Assembly: GCA_019916065.1 (NCBI GenBank) | Contig: CM034237.1 | Coordinates: 21,907,752-21,971,751, forward strand | DNA length: 64,000 nucleotides | Reading direction: 5' to 3' | From: Vitellaria paradoxa | Taxonomy: Eukaryota > Streptophyta > Magnoliopsida > Ericales > Sapotaceae | In this document: piece by piece, positions 10,243 through 20,382 of the stretch | Layout of the letters: the number at the start of each line of letters is the position of its first letter | Position numbering within the stretch: the first letter of the stretch is position 1 | Notes under the pieces: generated by a model | The model's database searches: none | What the model saw: only the letters and a program-made list of their open reading frames with translations | What the model was told of the DNA's origin: nothing | Program-made: the position numbers and the translations under genes

Positions 10243-11894
10243 AATTCGCATGATGATATGATGCTCTTATGGTTTGGTTGATTGTGAAATTAAGTGAGAT
10301 GGTAAAGGAAAAAAAAAGTGAATTTTGTTCAAGCCTTAATAGGAAACATAATTTAAGTGGAGTGTGTGATAACTTTGTGCATTTTTGGACTATCATGGTG
10401 GAAAGTTTATGTGCTTAGGAGTGGATTTTATTTGATATTGGTTACTTGAGCATCTTTGGACTAGGTAGAGACTTACACCCTTTTATGGTGAGCTTTTGAG
10501 CCTTATATTCTTTTCTTGAGGGGTTGCACATGCTTACATTTCTTTTGTTCTTCACCTTGGATTTCATTGCATCGATTGCATCACAAACACTTACATGAGT
10601 ATCTATGTGGCACATTATGAGTTGTTGCAAGCTTCGAAAATGATGCTAGGCTTTCTTTGTCATTTTGAGCCTTTTTGTCATTTCTTGGTTATGAATTACC
10701 CTAAGAAACCAACTTGAAGCCTTTTCAATAAAGTGTGTGATATATATATATATATTTTTCTTGGTTTCCCCCTCATATATTATCCCCTAACCTTATTTAC
10801 ACACTTTAAGCCTTACCTTCATATGTCTTGGGTTGTAAAAGTGCCTTAATGTCAATGGTGTGAATGGAGAATGAAAACTTGTCGGGTGGAGAATCTAATT
10901 GATGTTTTGTTTATTTAAAAAAAAAATAGAAAAAAAAAGAGAGAAAGAAAAGAAAAAAAAAAAGAGATAAGAAAAATTTATCATTTCTTTTGTTTAATAA
11001 ATTGTGGGACTTATACATTAGTTGCAACTTTTGCAATTGTCCCAAGGGTATTATTTAGTGTGAATAAACTTCTTGTTGGGCTCATTGTTGGGGTTTGGAA
11101 AGGAAGTGGGTAGTTTGGGAGTTGTGTGCACTTGAACATCTTTTCTCCCAAGATATGTGTTTTGATTTCCATCCTCCATTGTTAACCACTACCCCTAGCC
11201 AAGTTACAACCAAACTAAAGACCTAGTGGATTCTAAGTAAGCAACTCTTATATGGTGTATGTAGTGATCTTGTGTAGGTGATTCTTATTTATGTGATGTG
11301 ATTCTTACATATGCATTGAAACATGGTTAGGAGCTGTCCACTTTGAGTTTCATTGTAGTTCATTCACATATTATGGAGTTATGTGCAACTAGGATAGCAT
11401 TTTATGCTAATAGGAACGTGTGAACCTTCTATGAGTGAATTTCTTTCTATGAGTGGAATCCTGTGAGCCTTGAAGTTAAAACTTAGTTCCATTTATGCTC
11501 TTGAGACCTTGTTAAATAAATGAAACAATTTTTCACACATGCTTCTTCTACTTTAATAGTCCATGCATTTATGCTTAACACTTGGAAATTACACATGATA
11601 TGTAGGTTTTGTAACTTATTGAGCTTGAGCTTAATTCATTTTGATCTTGATCACTTTTTAACACATTAAGACCATGCCATAGAATTTTGTGGGTAGATTC
11701 ACTGTAAACCCTCACGAGACCTTACTCGTCCACTAGGGTGAACTTAGGGGTTTAAAGGGCTCGCTACACGTAGCTAAGTGTAGCCGTGTTTCCAATGAAA
11801 AGAGAAATAGGATAGTAGTTGCATCTCATTTTAATAAAGAAAATCATGCATTTCATTTTAATTAAGGTCATTGCTAAGGGACTAGCAATGTTCA
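10243..11894 (+). other. E1 copy A long noncoding 3' region
   Basis: No convincing coding frame. It contains a (TA)n run near 10741-10756, an A-rich purine tract (10915-10980) and blocks conserved with N1 (14267-15931) and E2 (20401-22150), including the CTTACTCGTCCACTAGGG block near 11725. Blockwise conservation in noncoding sequence suggests a structural or packaging role in element RNA. Confidence 0.6.
11763..11784 (+). other. conserved hairpin about 110 bp before the PPT
   Basis: Arms gctacac (11763-11769) and gtgtagc (11778-11784) are perfectly complementary around gtagctaa. N1 has the same structure at 14344-14365, with one G-U pair in its sense RNA. Confidence 0.55.
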
Positions 11895-11906
11895 AGTTGG
11901 GGGGTG
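11895..11906 (+). promoter_or_regulatory. polypurine tract of E1 copy A
   Basis: gttggggggtg lies immediately before the 3' LTR terminus tgattacact. It is the primer for plus-strand DNA synthesis. Confidence 0.85.
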
Positions 11907-12300
11907 TGATTACACTTGAAAAGTGTAATTACAAACTCCCTAACTCAACACTTATTCATGCATTTAAATAATTAAAGTTGAAGTTTTAGTGTTATCATAT
12001 TACTTATACTTTTATTGTTTTATTTGTAGGGAAAAGGGCAAGGATGTTGAAGTTTATAGCTATGGACAGGACCCAGAAGATGAAGAAAAAGTCATGCTTG
12101 AAACCTTGCCTTGGATGAGCAAGACTGGCCTAAAGACCATTTATGAAGAAGGAAAAGAAGCAATAAAAAAGATACTTGGGGGTTGGGACCGTCCATTCTA
12201 ATAGTCGGGACCACAGTAAGCTGAACATGAGAAAATACCATTCTGTGGTCCCGACCCCCTCTTTAAACGGTCGGGACCCCCATGTATCTAGTAACCCGAG
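11907..12300 (+). repeat. E1 3' LTR, 5' portion (copy A)
   Basis: Starts tgattacacttgaaaagtg and matches the start of the complete 5' LTR at 36647. It contains a GGTCGGGACC-type box group (12177-12291). It is cut at ...acccgag by N1; the rest of the LTR is not present in copy A. Confidence 0.9.
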
Positions 12301-14249
12301 TGGACCGCTCGTAATAGTGCAGTGCTAATTAACCCCTAAGTGCAAGGGTGTGCGGTTGTAGTTTTAAAACTCAGTAAGTCCGAGGTCGAATCCACAGGGA
12401 AGCCTATGTGTTTCAGTTTCTAAGTTCAAATATGAATTGTAGGATTGAATTAGAATTAAAGTTGTAATTAACTTAAATTGGATTTGATAGAGTTGAAATT
12501 TGAGAAATTAAACTAAAAACAAGTAATTACTAATTAAAAGAATGTTTCAACTTAAATAAAATTCGAACTAATTTAAATAACTCAGCAAATTAAAATTACT
12601 AAACTTGAATTTAAAGAATAACCTAATCTAAGAAGCAAGAGTAATTCAATAATCATGTAATTGAACTGAAATACTTACTAAATTAAAATTCTTAAATAAG
12701 ACAAGAAGATAATTCAATTGGAGAGATTCTAATCAGAAATTTTGAAATATTATCCACTTTTAAATTAAACTTAACCTAATCAAATTGCAAACAGGATTTA
12801 TAAGAAATTTAAAACAGTGATTTTATCAAATTGAAATTCTAATAGAAAAGGGTTCTTGATTCAACCTTCACAATTCCAAGTAATCTGTTATTTCACCAAG
12901 GGATGATTTTAATACAATCCATAGTTCACGTCAAAGGATCTATGGATTGGGAAAGATTTTTCAATACATTCCAAAATTCCTCGATACACAGTTTTAAATT
13001 CACGTTTCATTATGGAAAATAAAACTGGAAAGATTTTATGATAAAAATACTCGAGTTCAAATCTAGATTAAAATTGTTTAAAAATTATCAAGAAATTATA
13101 ATCAAGGGTGTTATCAGTGATTACAGAGAATATGAACAAACACTCTTGTTTTCAAAGGTTTTCCAAACAAAAATCAAATTTGAAAATAGTAGATCACTTC
13201 ACATAGGCTTTGCAAACCCATGTGAAGGATCTACGTACATCCCTCAGTTCATAACAAATTACCCTTCATTGATTCAGTGAATCAAGAACAAAGGTTTTTA
13301 CCCTAGCATGCTTTGAAACAACTTAACCAGCTTAGATGAAGACATAACTGTTAAAGCTTCAAAAACGTAATTAAGACAGTCCTAATGAATGTAAACCTAC
13401 CTACGAACATTCAATTAATAATAATGAACCAAAACGAAATACTAGATTAATTAAAGTTAAACCTTAAGATCAAAACGTACAGCATTCGTATCAAACTCTA
13501 AACGAAACCCTAATATTTTAAAGCATCCAAAGATTAAACAAACTAATGGCATTAATCATAAAATCATCACGAACATTCAAAAACTAATAAAGAGCAAGAA
13601 TGAAATATTAACTCACTTGAAAACGAACTTTGAAATAAGAACTTGAATAGCAATCGCAATGACAATCGTCTTAAAAACTTGGAGTACGTAGAGAAACATT
13701 CACGAATAATTAAAATCTTCAAACTCTTCAAATAAATAAATAACTAAAACTAAACTTAAACCTAAGGGAAGTAGGAGAAGAGGAAGAAAAACAAAAATGC
13801 AGCCCCCCCTCATTCGGCTACACAATGTCATATATATAAGCAAACACAAAACCCTAATCATTCAAAACGCGGAGCAACAATTCCGTATCAGGGGGTCCGG
13901 ACCACAGTGTATGTTTTATTCAATCGGCTGGAAGGCAAGCTTCTGTGGTCTGGACCATCAAGCAAGGGGGTCCGGACCACCAAGTGCAGTTTCTCCATCC
14001 TTTGATCTTTCAACTTCAGCCGAGCTTTGGGAGGCTTGAGGCAACCTTGATACACTTGATTCTGCTTCGTTCCCTTTTTCATCTAGATCATTAAAATCAC
14101 TATCATCTTCAAGAATTATACCCTTTCCCTGCAATTAGAAAGAATAGGATATAAGCAATAAAATAATGATAACTTGAAGAATAACATGCTTAAAAGTGTG
14201 AATAATGATCAAATGACTAGTTTGTAATTACACTTTCCAAGTGTAATCA
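12301..14249 (-). repeat. N1 3' LTR (copy A)
   Basis: Begins TG and ends CA on the + strand. On the element strand it starts tgattacacttgg and ends ...gcggtcca. It carries a TATA-like tatatataag (13831-13840 on +), GGTCCGGACC boxes (13890-13985), an inverted repeat (13103-13148) and a 'gaggtcgaatccacaggga' terminal block shared with other LTRs here. A roughly 20-bp box unit present in the other N1 LTR copies is missing near 13893. Confidence 0.85.
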
Positions 14250-14266
14250 CACCCCCCAACTTAAGT
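14250..14266 (-). promoter_or_regulatory. PPT of N1 (copy A)
   Basis: On the minus strand the sequence reads aagttggggggtg directly before the LTR start, matching the E1 PPT. Confidence 0.8.
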
Positions 14267-15931
14267 CATGCTAGTCCCTAGCAATGCAGTTTATTGAAAA
14301 GTAAAGCAACTATAGTCCTATCTCTCTTTTCGTTGGAGACACGGCTACACTTAGCTACGTGCAGCAAGCCTTTAAACCCCTAGGTTCCCCCTAGTGGACG
14401 AGTAAGGTCTCGTGAAGGTTTGCAGTGAATCTACCCACAAAATTCAATAAACTAGTTCAATGTATAGTAAAAGTCTTTCAAACAATTTCTGGTTCAATCT
14501 CAATAAAGAATTAGTCACTACACCCAAAATTGCATAAAACCTCCCAATGCATGTTAAACTTACCTAATTCTCAACCCATTAATTCAAATGTATCAATTCA
14601 TATCATTCATTCAAAATAGTCATCAAATATACTCTAAGATTGTGGCCTTGACTTCAATTCTCACTAAGATGCCCACTCACAAATAAAATCACTCGAACAA
14701 GGTTACTCTCATGGTTCATGCAAGAATGCAATGTCAAATAAGTGCAATGAACCCAATTCACGAAGTGACTGAAAGAATTAAGATATGGAGTGTTGCATAG
14801 CTTCATGAATGGAATGTATTAATGCATTACAAGAGAACTATTATCAACCACATGAAATAGATCAATGCTCTTATAAATGTTGTTTACCTAAAGTCCATTA
14901 GGTCTTTACTAGGTTGTAGCTTGGCCATGGGGTATTGGTTAGACAAACAAAGGATAGGAAAATCAAAGTGCATGTCTAAGGATTACAATGATAGTGCAAT
15001 GACAAACCCCCTAACTCCTTCTCTCTTTTCAACTCCTTGAATACTAAAATTGAAGCTTTTCTTATTATTATTATTTTTTTTTCTTTTTTTTCATGGGACT
15101 AATAATAATGAACTTATGAATTGCTATGTCCCTATTTTTTCTCTTTTTATTTTATTTTTTTTTTCACACATTTCTAATATAGCTCCTCCCTTATACACCT
15201 TGTCTCAATTCTTGCACAAACATCCCAAGACCTGCAAGGGTTGGCTCACCTATATATTTAAGGCTAAGGGTCAAAGATGTGGCTAAGACAAAAAATTTCA
15301 TGTATATTTTTTTTCAAATGCTTCAAAGTGGCTCCAATGGTAATGTAATCAAAGAAAGGTTATAAGCTTCCAAATGTATGAAAGATGGCCTAACATCCAC
15401 TCTCTAGGTTTCTAACACTTTTTTTTTTTCAGAGACATTAATCCATACATGTAAATCAAAAATAGTATCTTGTGCATTCAATACCAAAGCAAAATAATAT
15501 GACGAAGCTATTCAAGAACAGTGAGATGAAAGAAATCATATAGAAGTTAAGTATAAACCCTCAAGAATAAAAGATTAGGCTCTAAAGCTCACAAAATATG
15601 GGGTTTTAAGTCTCCACCTTTATCTTGGCATACTTGAATGACTAATTCTCATGAATTCAAATCCTTAATACATTTTCATATAATGGTTTCAAAATTACAA
15701 GTTATCAATGCAATAGGCAATTTTATACTCAATTTGAATTAAAGTGCCTTCTTCAAGATTGAAACCAAACCATTCATTATTTTCATGACTGATACTAACA
15801 TTAAACTAGTTAAGAGAACACATATACAGTCTAGTCATGCAAATTCAAGAAAGTCATAAATAACAATGATTTTCAAAATTTCAAATGATTTTCAAAATTT
15901 CAAAAAATTTTCTCATTCATGTAAATCTTTT
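14267..15931 (-). other. N1 noncoding 3' region (copy A)
   Basis: No coding frame. It is homologous in blocks to 10243-11894. It has the conserved hairpin at 14344-14365, T-rich tracts near 15060-15170 and 15418-15430, and the CCTAGTAAAGACC-type block near 14890. Confidence 0.6.
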
Positions 15932-15982
15932 CATCATGCGACCCTACCCCCCAACTTAAATGTCACATTGTCCTCAATGTGA
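15932..15982 (-). promoter_or_regulatory. TTGAGGACAATG plus polypurine motif of N1 (copy A)
   Basis: The minus strand reads tcacattgaggacaatgt, then tttaagttggggggtag, then cgcatgatg. It matches E1 10204-10257 in order and spacing. Confidence 0.6.
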
Positions 15983-16201
15983 AAACTATGAAGTATATGT
16001 GAGGATGTAGTGTGCAACGTGAGCATGATGAGGTACAATAACAGTAAGCATAACTAAGACTGAACATGCATCTATCAGATTAACCACTAAGAATAGAAAT
16101 ATTCATGGCAATGCAAGTGGTTAATAATAGTAACAGAAGAATAAAAAAACTGAGACAAAAAGAAAAGAAAAGCAATAAAATAAAAATGGAAAGGAACATA
16201 C

Positions 16202-16746
16202 CTTCTGATAGCATCCTTAGATCTAAATGTTGACGAAGTTCAAATAAAAACTGTAAAGGAATTCCATAATCATCCACATCCGATTCATTTAAATTATCGT
16301 CAATTCCATTTTCAACCCTCACTGTTAGCACTCCCCTTCTCAGAAAACCCCCAATGGTGATGTAGTGGATAAGCCAGTCTCAGAGTCAGAATAAATATCG
16401 GTGTCAATAACATAAGTAGGAGCATCAGGCCAGTCAGTAGAAATATCAGTGATCTCAGTCCACTCCATATCTAGGAGAAGCTGAAGGTCAATCTCATCCC
16501 ACCACTCCTCTCAAGAGGTTGATCAGGGTTGAAATGAACAATAGGAGGAAATACAAGTGGCAATGGTAAGGAATTTCCCTCAATAAAATTTTCTTTAGGC
16601 CATAATTCCAAGTCATTGTCAGAAAATCCATATCACTCCCCTCACTGATTATAAAATGAAAATCGCCCCTCTTACGTTTCTTGCCGATAATCAATTTAAT
16701 ACGAGACTGAGTTTTTAAATTCTTTAGTAAAATCACTCAAGATGAC
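16202..16746 (-). pseudogene. ORF-B of N1 (copy A)
   Basis: Homologue of E1 ORF-B, bounded by a 3' splice site (aagcacag, AG at 16747-16748 on +) and a consensus donor aag|gtatgt (16200-16201 on +). It encodes a basic KKRKRG start, an acidic stretch, NSLPLPLVFPP, a frameshift near 16500, then DLQLLLDMEW, DAPTYVIDTD and an acidic tail with FELRQHLDL. The frameshift lies next to the WWDE motif and is in both copies. Three further small differences from copy B damage the frame here. Confidence 0.55.
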
Positions 16747-16991
16747 CTGTGCTTAAAAGAAAGACATGGAAATAACTTTAAAAACAGCCAATGAAGCTCA
16801 TCCAAGCACAAGGGAAATTAACATAAAGCAAATAAGGCATACTACATCACCATAGAATCAAAAGTAGCATAAGTATCCAATAATTACATCCCAGAAAATA
16901 AATGCACCCTAAAAGAGTTTTAGGAGTAACAAATTATACAATGAGTGATCAAAATCCTAAACTCTCAGAACCCAAAGATAACAAGGTCCTC

Positions 16992-18077
16992 TCACTGTGG
17001 AGGTGGAAAAGAGTCACGAAGGTGATCCAGGACACTTTTCAGCAAATGTTCCTGGGTCTGCTGAGACTGCTGGATGCGTAGGAGCAACTGATGATCTTCT
17101 TCTTGATTCTTCTCTATGTGATCCATGCGCCCCTCTAAGACATCAAGCCGACTAGCCAATTCAGAATTAGTGACTTCTTGTTCTTCCTCAAAGTCCTCCA
17201 GTATAGGAGCTGAAGTATGTTCATGGACCTTTTGGGCTTTTCTCTTCTTAATAGCCATGTCGCCACGGGACTTGATATAAGAAGTGATAGTGAATGGTTG
17301 CAATACCAAGGCCATGGGCATGTCATCTGTAACTTGGGCCCCTCTCTTCCTAAAAATCTCGGTAAGAGCACCTCCAAAGGGCAAAGCAGTCAATAAGCCA
17401 GGCTGCTCACAAACATAGGCAATGTGGTTCCAAAGATAAGATGGGAGATCAATGGTCATGCCGGTCCCAATTGCATATATCAGTCTGGCCCTAAGAGGTG
17501 TGCAGTCTGAATTCCGATTTTGAGGAAGTAAATTGGTGCAAGAGAACATGTGCAAAGCCCAATATTTATCAGTAAGTATAGAACATGGCTTTCTACATTC
17601 CACATCCCATTCCTGGCCTTCTGAGACAATTTCTGATACTAGATTCAAGAAAGGTGGTGTCCCTTCAGCTGGATAAGTGAACTCGGGCTTTTGGACCCGG
17701 GGTAATTGAAAAACTTGGGCTAAATCATCCGGGGTAAGAATGATTTCAACCCCCCTAACCCAACTGACAAGGCGTTCTCTTCCTCGTCTCTTACTAATTG
17801 AGCCCTCTTTGAAGTTCGCAAAGAACTCTCTGACCAAGTCAACCACACAGTAGGCATTAAACTTAGCTATACCGAGCCATTGTCGCCCCTCAAAGTTTTG
17901 CTCTAAAAGGAATTCTTCACTTTTAAAATGATCAATTTGCCAATATCGTTCAACCACCACTGGCTTATTCACCCACTTGTCATCATAATTCAGTTCAGCT
18001 GCTGCCCTCCAAAATCGATTTCTATCAAAAGTAGGTTCATATTGTCGATTGGCAGCATGCTTAGTTCTTGGAGGCAT
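16992..18077 (-). CDS. intact aORF of N1: putative plant transposon-domain protein, 361 aa
   Basis: A complete frame on the minus strand; the ATG lies five bases after a 3' splice site (aatttgtag). Residues 1-30 are basic. The core at about 40-260 has NFEGRQWLG (61-69), LVREFFANF (81-89), WVRGVEIILTPDDL (106-119) and LPSYLW (211-216). A basic cluster KKRK (277-280) precedes an acidic linker and a coiled coil (about 305-355). The protein ends in a proline tail. The family is the 'putative plant transposon protein' domain found downstream of pol in plant gypsy elements; its biochemical role is not known to me. There is no signal peptide or membrane helix, and the basic cluster suggests nuclear action. 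It is identical to 55554-56639. Confidence 0.8.
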   Translation of the reverse strand: MPPRTKHAANRQYEPTFDRNRFWRAAAELNYDDKWVNKPVVVERYWQIDHFKSEEFLLEQNFEGRQWLGIAKFNAYCVVDLVREFFANFKEGSISKRRGRERLVSWVRGVEIILTPDDLAQVFQLPRVQKPEFTYPAEGTPPFLNLVSEIVSEGQEWDVECRKPCSILTDKYWALHMFSCTNLLPQNRNSDCTPLRARLIYAIGTGMTIDLPSYLWNHIAYVCEQPGLLTALPFGGALTEIFRKRGAQVTDDMPMALVLQPFTITSYIKSRGDMAIKKRKAQKVHEHTSAPILEDFEEEQEVTNSELASRLDVLEGRMDHIEKNQEEDHQLLLRIQQSQQTQEHLLKSVLDHLRDSFPPPQ

Positions 18078-18488
18078 GGGGACTACAAATTAATAATGAT
18101 AAGAAATAAGTCATTCTAAGCAATCCTTATGTCCACCCAAAGTTGGTGGCCCCATTCTAATGACAACTAAACAAAATACTTAATAAATAGCACCAAATCA
18201 CCAAACAATGTTCTTATGGATCCAAATCAAACCCACGGTAGAAAAAATGCAAACTTTGGAAACTAATTCAAACTAATACTACCCTTGAATATTAATGTCC
18301 AAAGAAAGTGTTTTGGTGAGATAGAACATAACTCTTGAAGCTTTGAAGCTTGAGGTGAACAAATAAGGGAGAATCGAACTAGGGCTTGAAGCAAAGAGAA
18401 GAACATACCTTCTAGAAGAGTGGAAAATGCAGGAAATTGTTGATTTCAGCTGAAATAGGAGTTGAATCAACTTCTTTTTTGAAGAATC
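18078..18488 (-). promoter_or_regulatory. N1 leader exon and intron ahead of the aORF (copy A)
   Basis: A consensus 5' splice site, aag|gtatgt on the minus strand (GT at 18407-18408), and a 3' splice site at 18083-18084 define a 326-nt intron just upstream of the ATG, as in E1. An inverted repeat ccaccc...ggtgg (18133-18149) recalls the E1 intron repeats. The leader exon runs into the gap. Confidence 0.6.
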
Positions 18489-18588
18489 NNNNNNNNNNNN
18501 NNNNNNNNNNNNNNNNNNNNNNNNNNNNNNNNNNNNNNNNNNNNNNNNNNNNNNNNNNNNNNNNNNNNNNNNNNNNNNNNNNNNNNNN
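18489..18588. other. assembly gap of 100 N
   Basis: Exactly 100 undetermined bases, the usual placeholder for a scaffold join of unknown length. Copy A of E1/N1 ends at its left edge. Confidence 0.99.
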
Positions 18589-19927
18589 ACTTTTCACCTA
18601 CGCTTTTTTCTGTAGTTTTAGGTTAGTTTTTCTTTGAAATAGAGTAGCTTTGAGAGATTTTTATGGTTCGTGTAATGTTTTTACGGATTTATGAAGCCTT
18701 CGTAGTTTTCATTACAGCCGTAGTCGTTCAATACTTCGTTTCAGAGTTGATTTCAGAGTACGTTTACTTTCGTTCTTCATTTTAATAATCTTGTTTCTTC
18801 ATCTTATTCGTTAGATCCGTTAAATATGTCTTCGATGAATGTTTTCATTTCGTTTACAAGCATGCTAGCGTAGAAACCCTAGTTCTTGATTCAACAAATC
18901 AAGAAAGGGTAGTTTACTCTGATATATGGGATGTACGTAGACCCTTCGCAGAGTTGCGAAAACTCATGCGTAGGGGTCTACAACTTTGAGACATTTGCGT
19001 AGACCCTTCGCATGGTTTGCGAAAGCTCATGCGTAGGGATCTACACTTCTTAAAACTTAATTCAGTTCTTTCGAAAACTTTTGAAAACGAAAACTTTTGA
19101 CTATATTCTCTGTAATCACTGGTAAGGGTTTTCGATTACAATTTTCTTAATAATTTTGAAAAACTGAAAATTCAGATTTTGAATCTTAATTTGAATTAGT
19201 TTATTTCAGAAACATTCGAAAACGAAAACCTTTGACTATATTCTATGTAATCACTGGTAAAGGTTTTCGATTAAAATTTTCTTAATAATTTTGGATAAAC
19301 TACAAGAATTGGATTTGAATCCGAATTCGAATAGGATTGTTTGAAAACCCTTCGAAAACAGAAGTTTTTGACTATATTCTCTGTAATCACTGGTAAAAGC
19401 TTTTGATTAAAACTTTCTCAATAATTTTCAAACAAATCCTAATTTAGGTTTTAAAGCAAGTATTACAACTCATCCCATAGTGAAGACGTAAACTACCCAG
19501 AATTGATAGTTGGATCAAGGACTTCTTAAATTTATTTCTTCTTAATCGAATTGTCTTTGTTTGATTTAATTGAAGTATTTACATTGCAGTTTTTAGATTA
19601 GATTATTTTGCTGCGCATTTACATTAGGAAAAATTCGTTTAGTTAATATTTTATTCCTTGAATCAAAAATCAATTTTAAATTGCTGGAATTTTGGTAATA
19701 AGTTGTTAATTTGTTTTAGCTTACATTTTGAACTTGCAAAACCCTAGGAATTAGTTTTAATTAACTTTCAAACATAGTTTACATTCAAATTTAGGATTTC
19801 CATTATAACCTAGAAACTAAATAACGTAGGCTCCCTGTGAATTCGACCTCGGACTCACCGAGTTAAAACTATACCGCACACCCTTGCACTTGGGGGTTAA
19901 TTTAGACGCACTTTCTAACAGCGGTCA
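18589..19927 (+). mobile_element. F1-family LTR, 3' portion
   Basis: Its end (cccttgcacttgggggttaa ... gcggtca) matches the reverse complement of the solo LTR at 32484-33999. The start lies in or beyond the gap. It is followed not by a primer site but by minus-strand LTR sequence, so it is inserted into the E2 LTR. It contains two GTAGACCC hairpins and three tandem 135-bp units, each with an 11-bp-stem inverted repeat. Confidence 0.75.
18937..19405 (+). repeat. hairpin array in the R-U5 region of the F1 LTR
   Basis: Type 1 hairpins have arms at 18937-18950/18967-18981 and 18999-19012/19030-19044 (gtagacccttcgca with tgcgtagggg/atctac). Type 2 hairpins have arms at 19088-19098/19124-19134, 19223-19233/19259-19269 and 19359-19369/19395-19405. 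Each type 2 hairpin has 11 pairable positions and a 25-nt loop with actatattct and aatcactggt. The spacing is 135 and 136 bp. Confidence 0.75.
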
Positions 19928-20382
19928 CCAACCCAAAAAGAATTGTATCAATTGGAGTTGTGAGTAAAAAGTTCTAGCCAAAACACTGACAGGATGTCGT
20001 GCTGAATCATCCGAAGAATTCTGAATTATAAAATTTTGCAAGCTGATTTCGGGGCAGATGTAGACTTTTTTACTTGGTTCTTCATCAAAGTTGTAGCTTA
20101 GAGTGTGTAGTTGATTATGGGCTTTTGAATCACCTCAATTGGGCCCCGAAAGCTCAAGATATGCCCCAAGTTATAATTAATAAGCGTTCTCACTTCTTTG
20201 CTGATTTGCTTCTTTAAGCTTCCAAGTTGCTTTTCTTTGGGTGTTTTCCTTCCATATCCGTACAAAATACAAAAAAGACATATAAATACTCAAAACATGA
20301 TAAGAAACAACTTTTACTTGATAAAATGTTCCAAAAAAGAGTGTAAAATAAGGTTAAAATCAACAATGATTATGAACAATCA
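19928..20382 (-). mobile_element. E2 3' LTR, 5' portion
   Basis: On the minus strand it starts tgattgttca directly after a degenerate PPT and runs 455 bp before being cut by the F1 LTR. It is related to S1 and to the LTR at 60264 through the ttggagttgtgagt block. Confidence 0.65.

Larger units (their letters stand above)
1..18488 (+). mobile_element. E1 copy A, Athila-type Ty3/gypsy element (partial)
   Basis: This stretch matches 38558-57050 base for base apart from scattered one- to few-base indels and some substitutions. It shares the S1 solo LTR in RT and the N1 insertion in the 3' LTR, so both copies descend from one already nested element. The left end (5' LTR, primer site, gag start) lies outside the window. 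The right end stops at the 100-N gap, at the point where copy B leaves N1 internal sequence. Domain order is gag, protease, RT, RNase H, integrase, then the aORF module, PPT and 3' LTR, as in the Athila lineage. Confidence 0.9.
12301..18488 (-). mobile_element. N1 copy A, minus-strand Athila-related element lacking gag-pol (gap-truncated)
   Basis: Inserted in E1's 3' LTR, read on the minus strand. From left to right it has the 3' LTR (12301-14249), PPT, noncoding tail, ORF-B, aORF and leader intron. It then reaches the gap. Copy B shows that the other side is a truncated 5' LTR, with no gag, protease, RT or integrase between. Confidence 0.85.

Noticed and set aside
18412..18637. Frames running through the N gap
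   Set aside because: They exist only because unknown bases were read through.
19088..19405. Satellite or centromeric repeat
   Set aside because: Only three units, located inside an LTR, and the conservation is in pairing rather than in sequence.
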